Assembly: GCA_003232155.1 (NCBI GenBank)
Contig: QILY01000127.1
Location: 1 to 5,727 of the forward strand
Direction of reading: 5' to 3'
Source of the DNA: Maribacter sp.
GTDB taxonomy: Bacteria > Bacteroidota > Bacteroidia > Flavobacteriales > Flavobacteriaceae
Length of the DNA stretch: 5,727 nucleotides
Position numbers and translations under genes: made by a program. The notes beneath the pieces were generated by a model. The model was not told the DNA's origin. It did not search any database and was given only the letters and a program-made list of their open reading frames with translations. Each line of letters starts with the position of its first letter. Positions within the stretch are counted from its first letter, which is position 1. Of the stretch, positions 1 to 5,368 are shown piece by piece.

Positions 1-870
1 ACCAAACAAGAAGGTCTCGCAGAAAATCCCGTTTTTTTAGATAAAATATTCGAAATCAACGGAAAAAAAATAGGTTATTTGGTCTACAATGGCTTTACCA
101 ATGAATATGATGAAGAACTGAATCAAGTATTTGGTAGTTTTAACTCTAGCGGTGTTACTGACTTGGTCTTAGATATGCGTTATAACCCAGGAGGTTCTGT
201 TAATACCGCTACCCTATTATCAAGTATGATCTATGGTACAAATACCAACGATGTATTTCTAAAGGCAAGATACAATTCAAAATATCAAAAAATATTAGAT
301 GATAGAGATATTAGTGTAAGCAGGTTTTTCGCCAATAAAACAAGGTCAGGCACTGCAATCAATACATTAAATTTGACCAAAGTATATGTGTTGACTACCA
401 ATAGCTCTGCATCGGCCAGTGAATTGGTAATCAATGGTCTTGAACCCTATTTGGATATTATTCATATTGGTGAAACCACAAGAGGTAAAAATGAATTTTC
501 AATAACAATGGTTGATGATAGAAGAAACCCTTCTGGGCCTTATGTATACAGCCCTGAAAGGGTAAACAGAATAAAACAAGGTAATACTTGGGCCATACAA
601 CCTTTAATTGGAAGAAACGAGAATGCCGATGGTTTTTCAGATTATACCGCTGGGTTGGTACCTGATATTGAATTGGAAGAAGATCTATCAAATCTGGGTA
701 TTTTAGGAGACCAAAACGAACCTTTATTGGCAAGGGCAATAGCAGAAATAACAGGAACAGGTAAAACTGATTTTACAGTCAAAATTCCCATTAAAATCAT
801 GACCAGCTCAAAAATGTTCACCCCTATGAAAGACAATATGTATGTTGATCAACTCCCTATTATACAATAA
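1..870 (+). CDS. S41-family serine protease (C-terminal processing protease-like), 3' part; 5' end outside window
   Basis: The frame is open from the first base, so this is the last 289 residues of a longer protein; a TTG at 79 is not its start. It belongs to peptidase family S41, exported proteases with a Ser/Lys dyad. Visible in order are the strand entering the fold (GYLVYNGF, about residues 25-32), the hallmark LDMRYNPGGS (about 57-66), and the nucleophile motif SSASASELV with the probable catalytic Ser at residue 138 (codon 412-414). The probable general-base Lys is in TTRGKNEF at residue 163 (codon 487-489). A late motif, GLVPDIELEEDL then GDQNEPLLARA, is the usual end of the domain. 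Any signal peptide or PDZ domain would lie upstream of the window. Both catalytic residues are present, so the enzyme is probably active. The substrate is unknown. It converges on btuB and shares no operon with it. Confidence 0.9.
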   Translation, partial: TKQEGLAENPVFLDKIFEINGKKIGYLVYNGFTNEYDEELNQVFGSFNSSGVTDLVLDMRYNPGGSVNTATLLSSMIYGTNTNDVFLKARYNSKYQKILDDRDISVSRFFANKTRSGTAINTLNLTKVYVLTTNSSASASELVINGLEPYLDIIHIGETTRGKNEFSITMVDDRRNPSGPYVYSPERVNRIKQGNTWAIQPLIGRNENADGFSDYTAGLVPDIELEEDLSNLGILGDQNEPLLARAIAEITGTGKTDFTVKIPIKIMTSSKMFTPMKDNMYVDQLPIIQ

Positions 871-929
871 ATCATACAAATTACAATCTATTAAAAAGGC
901 TTGGAGAATTTTCTAATGTATAATCTGGG

Positions 930-2780
930 TTAAAGACTAAGACTAAAGCCTATACGAGCGTTTGTACCTTTTGTGGTAAAACCTAAAACTTCAGTATACT
1001 CTTTATTCAGTAGGTTATCTATACTTAAAAAAACACGTAATTTATTATCGATTACTTGGTGTCCGAAATATAAATTAAATAGCGAAAAAGACTCCAAAGA
1101 AACATCTGTAGACGTACTAAAATCTGTATCCAATCGCTCTCCCGTAAACGCATATGAAATAGAACCAAACGTTTTTTTGGTGAAATTGTAACCTAAGGAA
1201 GCATTAAACTTATGTTTGGGTATTCGTATAGCATTATCGCCTTTACGTTCCGTAAAGGTATAATTAGCAGCAATTTCTACCTCAGAATTCGGTTGCCAGA
1301 ATACTTCGACCTCTATCCCGTTTACATCGATCTCATCAGATATATTTATAGTCATAAAATCTTGATTGAAGCCAAACCTATCTTTTTCGTTCCTATCAAA
1401 ATATACAGCACCTATTCTTAACTTATCGTTTATTGCATACTCCAAACCTCCCTCTATAGTTCTATTTTCCTCAGGTATCAAATCCGGATTGGCACCAAAA
1501 TCACCAAATAGCTGTGTAAGTGCCGGTGTAATGTATGAAGTGGCATAAGAGGCATAAGACGGATTTACGTTATAAACAAACTTGTTTCCATATTCTGAGT
1601 GGGTATTATACCTTCCTCCAACATTTAGGTTAAACCCCATACCAGATACAAAGACAACATTCGCATAAGGATCAATAATAGTAAATTCGGTCTTCTGGCT
1701 AAAAATAGCTTCATCCCTATTGTAGCTAACACCCAAGACAGTATGCCATTTTTCAGCGATAATATACTTATTGTACAACTCTAAAAACAGACTTCTTCCG
1801 TTGGCAGTACCTTCCCCGAAAGAACTTTCGGAGTCCGAGGTAAAATCAGAATAAGAAGTATTTAACTGTAATGAGCCCTTTTCGCTGTATACTAAGGTTG
1901 ATGAAAGACCCACCCTTTCTTGATCTTGTTTAAATCGGTTGGGAGCTTCTGCAAAAGAAGCATCAAACTCAGTATTATATTTTGTTTTGTTTCCGAAAAT
2001 CGAAATCGAAAAATTATTTGAAAAGTTATATCCTAGCCGCAGATCAGTACTGTATTGTGAAAATGTATCCTCCTCATTTTCTGGTGTCACAGCTGCTGAA
2101 AGTCCATCTGAATATCGATTAGAAACACCAATACTATACGTGAACTTATTCAAAGTCCCATTTACCGAAGCCCTGTTGGTAAAACTTCTAAAATTAAAAT
2201 GCTGATTCTCTGTTGTCTGATTGGTGCCTATAGTTGACTCAAAGTTACCCGCAATCTTTTTATCAGAACTTTTTTTGGTCGTAATATTGATAACCGCAGT
2301 AGCGGCATTGGTGCCGTATAAGGTACTTGAGGCTCCTTTGATAATTTCAATAGATTCTATATTTCCGCTAGATAATAAACGTAGATCATACTGGGGTGAA
2401 AAAGAAGATGGGTCGGTTACACGGATACCGTCAATTAACACCAATACCTGTCTTCCTCTACCTCCACGGACAAAAACACCTAAAACATCTCCGTCTCTAC
2501 CACGGCTTCCTGCAATTTCGATACCGCTTTTTGTGTTGATGATTTCAGCTACGGTTCTGCCTTGTTTGCGTTCCAACTCTTCTGCCGTAATCTTGATAAC
2601 TGTTTTACCAGAGTTTTCTCGTTTTAATGCAAAACGTGAATCACTTACCACTACTTCATCCAGTTGTTGGACTTTAATAGAATCATTTTGCGCCTTGTCC
2701 TGATCGGCGCCAAAGGATTGTGCAGCAATGCCCGTACATACCAATGCGGTAGCGCAAAGCGAAATAAAGCTTTTATTCAT
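930..2780 (-). CDS. btuB: TonB-dependent outer-membrane cobalamin receptor BtuB
   Basis: The product is 616 residues, close to the 614 of E. coli BtuB, and would import B12 across the outer membrane with TonB/ExbBD energy. Residues 1-25 are a Sec signal peptide (MNKSFISLCATALVC... ending AQSFGA). A TonB-box-like LDEVVVS follows at 41-47. The plug domain spans about 53-170, with FVRGGRGRQVLVLIDGIRV, IESIEIIKGASSTLYG and AATAVINITTKK. The remainder is a beta-barrel of alternating strands, ending in the family motif FLSIDNLLNKEYTEV and a last strand RIGFSLSL. The frame stays open upstream to an ATG at 2921, but that extension would translate the B12 box. The ATG at 2780 begins the signal peptide and is preceded by an A-rich stretch (GATTAAAAAA), with no Shine-Dalgarno. 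Specificity for B12 rests mainly on the riboswitch in its leader and the divergent btuFCD genes; from protein sequence alone a siderophore receptor could not be excluded. Confidence 0.93.
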   Translation of the reverse strand: MNKSFISLCATALVCTGIAAQSFGADQDKAQNDSIKVQQLDEVVVSDSRFALKRENSGKTVIKITAEELERKQGRTVAEIINTKSGIEIAGSRGRDGDVLGVFVRGGRGRQVLVLIDGIRVTDPSSFSPQYDLRLLSSGNIESIEIIKGASSTLYGTNAATAVINITTKKSSDKKIAGNFESTIGTNQTTENQHFNFRSFTNRASVNGTLNKFTYSIGVSNRYSDGLSAAVTPENEEDTFSQYSTDLRLGYNFSNNFSISIFGNKTKYNTEFDASFAEAPNRFKQDQERVGLSSTLVYSEKGSLQLNTSYSDFTSDSESSFGEGTANGRSLFLELYNKYIIAEKWHTVLGVSYNRDEAIFSQKTEFTIIDPYANVVFVSGMGFNLNVGGRYNTHSEYGNKFVYNVNPSYASYATSYITPALTQLFGDFGANPDLIPEENRTIEGGLEYAINDKLRIGAVYFDRNEKDRFGFNQDFMTINISDEIDVNGIEVEVFWQPNSEVEIAANYTFTERKGDNAIRIPKHKFNASLGYNFTKKTFGSISYAFTGERLDTDFSTSTDVSLESFSLFNLYFGHQVIDNKLRVFLSIDNLLNKEYTEVLGFTTKGTNARIGFSLSL

Positions 2781-2806
2781 TTTTTTAATCTCTAATCGAG
2801 CGAATA

Positions 2807-2847
2807 GTATGTCTGTACCCATACGCAAACTTCTATCCCGAAAGTTT
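2807..2847 (-). promoter_or_regulatory. Candidate expression platform of the riboswitch: two small hairpins
   Basis: Between the aptamer and the btuB ATG, the minus-strand RNA can form AAACTT-(9 nt)-AAGTTT at 2847-2827, with loop TCGGGATAG. It can also form GTATG-(8 nt)-CATAC at 2824-2807. Neither is followed by a U-run, so an intrinsic terminator is not apparent. The gene also lacks a Shine-Dalgarno sequence to sequester. The pairing is visible in the sequence; its role as the switching structure is inference. Stems of 5-6 bp can arise by chance in AT-rich DNA. Confidence 0.4.
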
Positions 2848-2861
2848 AACAATAGTTGTTT

Positions 2862-3067
2862 GAATTTGGCAGGTCTCCTGACTTGTTTAACTTTATTTTG
2901 CCTTCCCACCTGTATAAACAAGCAGTGGCTAAGAAGTAAATAAGGCCCTAATTAAACTAGGTGCCAAACATAGTTTGGCATAAACTTACAGTTGCGGGAA
3001 CAGTTCTAGATTTTCACCAGATTCCCTTTTAATCCCATTACTTATAAAGTAATGAAAACCAAAATTC
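2862..3067 (-). promoter_or_regulatory. Cobalamin (AdoCbl/B12) riboswitch in the btuB leader
   Basis: Read on the minus strand, all core elements appear in order. The P1 5' arm is GAATTT (3067-3062). Then come GGGAATCTGGTG (3026-3015), CCCGCAACTGTAA (2998-2986), a peripheral hairpin TGCCAAAC-TAT-GTTTGGCA (2980-2962), AGCCACTG, and GGGAAGGC (2907-2900). The canonical B12 box GTCAGGAGACCTGCC (2882-2868) follows, and then the P1 3' arm AAATTC (2867-2862). The aptamer is about 206 nt and appears intact. It lies 81 nt upstream of the btuB ATG in the same direction, so B12 binding should lower btuB expression, as in known btuB leaders. It does not precede btuFCD, which run the other way. Confidence 0.96.
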
Positions 3068-3071
3068 GATG

Positions 3072-3079
3072 CAAAACTA
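3072..3079 (-). promoter_or_regulatory. Putative -7 box of the btuB/riboswitch promoter
   Basis: The minus strand reads TAGTTTTG, a full match to the Bacteroidota -7 consensus TAnnTTTG. A start point 5-7 nt downstream would fall at about 3065-3068, on the first base of riboswitch stem P1, which independently supports the call. The expected -33 element is imperfect: TTTA at 3101-3098, 18 bp upstream, instead of TTTG. It lies in the loop side of the inverted repeat at 3089-3114. Confidence 0.6.
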
Positions 3080-3088
3080 AACATTTTG

Positions 3089-3114
3089 TTTAATCTTTAA
3101 ACCTAAAGATTAAA
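3089..3114. repeat. Perfect 11-bp inverted repeat (4-bp spacer) between the divergent promoters; candidate operator
   Basis: The arms TTTAATCTTTA (3089-3099) and TAAAGATTAAA (3104-3114) are exact reverse complements around the spacer AACC. The dyad centre lies about 26 bp from the minus-strand -7 box and 23 bp from the plus-strand -7 box, so it covers the -33 region of both promoters. No U-run follows on either strand, so it is not a terminator, and it should lie outside both transcripts. A dimeric regulator binding site shared by btuB and btuFCD is the simplest reading. No regulator gene is visible here to assign to it. Confidence 0.55.
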
Positions 3115-3120
3115 TAATAT

Positions 3121-3128
3121 TACTTTTG
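3121..3128 (+). promoter_or_regulatory. Putative -7 box of the btuFCD promoter
   Basis: TACTTTTG matches the Bacteroidota -7 consensus TAnnTTTG. A start point near 3133-3136 would give a leader of only about 15 nt before the TTG start of btuF at 3150. The -33 position carries TTTA (3096-3099), a 3 of 4 match with a 21-bp spacer, inside the left arm of the inverted repeat. The box overlaps another in-frame TTG (3126), which could therefore not be transcribed from this promoter. Confidence 0.55.
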
Positions 3129-3149
3129 ACGTCCAACAAATATTTAGAA

Positions 3150-4295
3150 TTGAAAAAAATACTATTTATTGCTATTGCATCTATTTTCTTAGGATGCAAG
3201 GAGGAGAAAAAAGATATTCTACCAATATCTAAAACTTCAAAAGCAACGACTATATCTTATGCTAAAGGGTTTTCTGTAGAAAAATCAGCATTGGGCCTTA
3301 CAATAATAAAACTATGTTCTCCATGGCCCGGTGCAGCTACTTCTTTCACCTATGCCTTAATCCCTAGAGAAAAGCTATCTACAATAACATTAAACAAAGA
3401 TGAATATGACGCTATTATAACCACACCCGTAGAACGCATTATTGTTACTTCTACCACACATATTTCTGCGCTTGATGCTTTGGGCGTTGAAAATACATTA
3501 GTTGGGTTTCCGAAAACGGCATTGATATCCTCGGAAAAAACAAGAAAGCGTATTGATGATGGAGCTGTTCAAGAGTTGGGCAATAATGAAAATATAAATA
3601 CAGAGTTGGTATTATCTCTAAATCCTGATGTTGTAGTCGGTTTTGGCATGAACAATCAGAACAAAACCTATGAAACTTTAAAACGGTCGATGATCCCTGT
3701 AGTTTATAATGGGGATTGGACAGAAGAAAGCCCTCTTGGAAAAGCGGAATGGATTAAATTTTTCGCCCCTTTTTTCCATAAAGAAAAAGAAGCTGAGCAG
3801 TTGTTCAAAAATATTGAAGCCTCATATAATAAAACCAAAAAACTAGCATTAAAAGCAAGTTCAAAACCTACGGTGCTCATTGGCGGGTTATATAAAGACG
3901 TATGGCACGTAGCTGGCGGCAAAAGTTGGATGGCCCAGTTTCTAAAAGACGCCCAAACCAATTATTTATGGAAAGACACCCAAGAAACCGGGGGAATAGC
4001 AGTGAGTATAGAATCTGTTTTAGATATTGCCGAAAAAGCCGATTTTTGGCTTAACCCATCAATGCTGGTCTCTTATGATGAAATGAAACTGGCAAACCGC
4101 CATTACCAAAAATTTGAGGCTTTTAGTACTCAAAAAGTATATTCCAATACTATTTCCAAAGGTGTTACTGGCGGATTGCTATATTATGAACTCGCCCCCC
4201 AACGACCAGACTTGGTACTAAAAGACCTTATCTATATCTTTCATCCTGAATTATTGCCCGACCATACACTTCTATTTTTTAAGCCATTGAAATAA
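3150..4295 (+). CDS. btuF: Cobalamin ABC transporter substrate-binding lipoprotein BtuF
   Basis: The product is 381 residues from a TTG start; it would bind corrinoid and deliver it to BtuCD. The start at 3150 gives a clean lipoprotein signal MKKILFIAIASIFLGC with the lipidated Cys at 16. An in-frame TTG at 3126 lies in the promoter box, and no ATG is available. Residues about 35-95 form an N-terminal region with SYAKGFSVEK and PREKLSTITL. The helical-backbone periplasmic binding domain (PF01497 type) follows from about 96: ERIIVTSTTHISALDALG (95-112), LSLNPDVVVGFG (155-166), and the closing APQRPDLVLKDLIYIFHPEL (349-368). E. coli BtuF has 266 residues; the extra length is mostly the N-terminal region, which I recall as usual in Bacteroidota homologues. 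The residues after the Cys are KEEKKD, resembling a surface-export signal. Its stop directly abuts btuC. A siderophore-binding homologue is the alternative, but the riboswitch-bearing btuB across the promoter region argues for B12. Confidence 0.88.
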   Translation: MKKILFIAIASIFLGCKEEKKDILPISKTSKATTISYAKGFSVEKSALGLTIIKLCSPWPGAATSFTYALIPREKLSTITLNKDEYDAIITTPVERIIVTSTTHISALDALGVENTLVGFPKTALISSEKTRKRIDDGAVQELGNNENINTELVLSLNPDVVVGFGMNNQNKTYETLKRSMIPVVYNGDWTEESPLGKAEWIKFFAPFFHKEKEAEQLFKNIEASYNKTKKLALKASSKPTVLIGGLYKDVWHVAGGKSWMAQFLKDAQTNYLWKDTQETGGIAVSIESVLDIAEKADFWLNPSMLVSYDEMKLANRHYQKFEAFSTQKVYSNTISKGVTGGLLYYELAPQRPDLVLKDLIYIFHPELLPDHTLLFFKPLK

Positions 4296-5327
4296 TTGGA
4301 AAACCAAAAAACATATCGTCTTTCTTTTGTGTTATTGCTATTGGCCTTAATAGCTGTATTTGGTTTGAACATTAGTTTAGGATCAGTTACGATTCCTTTT
4401 TCCGATACAGTGGCTTCTATATTTGGAGGAGAGATAAGCAATACTTCATGGGAATATATTATATGGGATTATAGAATACCCAAAGCATTTACCGCTATTC
4501 TGGTAGGAAGCTCACTCGCCTTAAGCGGATTGTTAATGCAAACCTTGTTCAGAAACCCATTGGCAGGCCCTTTTGTATTGGGCATTAGTTCTGGGGCTAG
4601 CTTAGGAGCTGCATTATTGATTATGGGCTCTTCATTACTTTCCGGTGCAGTTGCTTTTGGGCTGATCAATGATATTTCTTTAGTCGTTGTAGCAAGTATA
4701 GGTAGTTTTTTAGTACTCTTGGTGGTAATGCTTGTAGCTTCAAAAGTAAAAGATACTATGACCTTACTAATTATTGGTCTGATGTTCGGTAGTATTACCG
4801 CTGCAATAGTAAGTGTGCTTTCTTTCTTTTCAAATGCTGAAAATTTACAGCAATATATTTATTGGTCTTTTGGCAGTGTAGGTAATTTATCATGGCATCA
4901 ATTACTAGTACTATTTATTATTATTTTAATTGGGGTTATACTCAGCGTACTATCTATCAAGGCTTTAAATGCTTTTTTACTAGGTGAAAATTATGCGCAA
5001 AGCTTAGGTGTAAACCTAAAAAAATCGAAGTATATAATTATTATAGCTACAGGTTTGTTGGCAGGCAGTGTTACTGCATTTGCAGGCCCTATTGCTTTTA
5101 TAGGCTTGGCAGTACCTCATTTGACCCGACAAATATTTGATACTACAAATCATAAAATTTTAATCCCGGCAGTATTGATATATGGCGGTATTTTGATGTT
5201 ATTCTGTGATACCGTCGCACAATTGCCAAATTCAGCAAACGTGCTCCCAATTAATGCTATCACTAGTATTTTAGGTGCACCTATTGTAATTTGGTTATTG
5301 GTGCGTAAAAGAAAAATGGTGTTTTGA
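4296..5327 (+). CDS. btuC: Cobalamin ABC transporter permease BtuC (FecCD family)
   Basis: The 343-residue inner-membrane permease forms, as a dimer, the B12 channel that binds BtuF outside and BtuD inside. It fits PF01032 in length and motifs. TM1 is at about 10-30, then RIPKAFTAILVGSSLALSG (60-78), MQTLFRNPLAGPFVLGISSG (81-100), and ASLGAALL. The cytoplasmic coupling-helix region is LLGENYAQSLGVNLKK (228-243), followed by AGPIAFIGLAVPHLTRQI (263-280) and the last segment LPINAITSILGAPIVIWLLV (317-336). About ten TM segments are expected. The start is TTG at 4296, placed immediately after the btuF TAA with no gap, implying coupled translation; the next Met is within TM2, so it cannot be the start. 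The stop TGA (5325-5327) overlaps another TTG (5324) in the 4-bp arrangement typical of coupled genes. The closest alternative is a siderophore permease of the same family. Confidence 0.92.
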   Translation: MENQKTYRLSFVLLLLALIAVFGLNISLGSVTIPFSDTVASIFGGEISNTSWEYIIWDYRIPKAFTAILVGSSLALSGLLMQTLFRNPLAGPFVLGISSGASLGAALLIMGSSLLSGAVAFGLINDISLVVVASIGSFLVLLVVMLVASKVKDTMTLLIIGLMFGSITAAIVSVLSFFSNAENLQQYIYWSFGSVGNLSWHQLLVLFIIILIGVILSVLSIKALNAFLLGENYAQSLGVNLKKSKYIIIIATGLLAGSVTAFAGPIAFIGLAVPHLTRQIFDTTNHKILIPAVLIYGGILMLFCDTVAQLPNSANVLPINAITSILGAPIVIWLLVRKRKMVF

Positions 5328-5362
5328 ATTCAATAATTAACGTAAAAAACCTAAACTCATAA
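5324..5362 (+). other. 12-codon open frame from a TTG overlapping the btuC stop; possible original start of btuD
   Basis: TTG at 5324-5326 overlaps the btuC TGA (5325-5327) as in ATGA-type coupled starts and reads MNSIINVKNLNS before TAA at 5360-5362. The sequence resembles an ABC-ATPase N-terminus, and the NVKNL motif is echoed by NVENL in the btuD frame 50 bp later. The stop lies on the junction of the 8-bp duplication. It is either the severed start of btuD or a short leader peptide; its translation is inference. Confidence 0.4.
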
Positions 5363-5368
5363 ACTCAT
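5352..5368 (+). repeat. Perfect tandem duplication of an 8-bp unit at the btuD start
   Basis: AAACTCAT occurs twice in direct succession (5353-5360 and 5361-5368), and one further base (5352) keeps the 8-bp period. Because 8 is not a multiple of three, gain or loss of one unit changes frame. The junction creates both the TAA that ends the TTG-5324 frame and the ATA at 5359. With one unit removed, the TTG-5324 frame runs directly into the BtuD frame as ...NVKNLNSSEKHIALNVENLS. Confidence 0.85.

Noticed and set aside
79..81. TTG at 79 as the start of the protease gene.
   Set aside because: The same frame is open to base 1 and encodes family-like residues (KIFEINGKKIGY) before it, so the gene simply enters from outside.
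893..950. Possible btuB terminator: GGCTT (950-946) pairing with AAGCC (902-898) before TTTTT on the minus strand.
   Set aside because: The stem has only 5 bp and the loop is over 40 nt. No convincing terminator is seen between the two convergent genes.
2221..2703. 160-codon open frame on the + strand within btuB.
   Set aside because: It lies opposite the plug domain of btuB, shows no recognisable domain, and the btuB frame is clearly the coding one. The other overlapping frames (for example 458-739 minus and 1939-2205 plus) are dismissed for the same reason.
2781..2921. N-terminal extension of BtuB to an in-frame ATG at 2921.
   Set aside because: The extra 47 codons translate the 3' part of the riboswitch, including the B12 box, and would put the signal peptide inside the protein.
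2962..2980. Perfect 8-bp hairpin TGCCAAAC-TAT-GTTTGGCA as a separate repeat or operator.
   Set aside because: It falls at the place of a variable peripheral stem inside the cobalamin aptamer and is explained by it.
3126..3149. TTG at 3126 as the btuF start.
   Set aside because: It lies in the predicted -7 box (3121-3128), upstream of the expected transcript start, and would add eight residues before the Lys-Lys of the lipoprotein signal.
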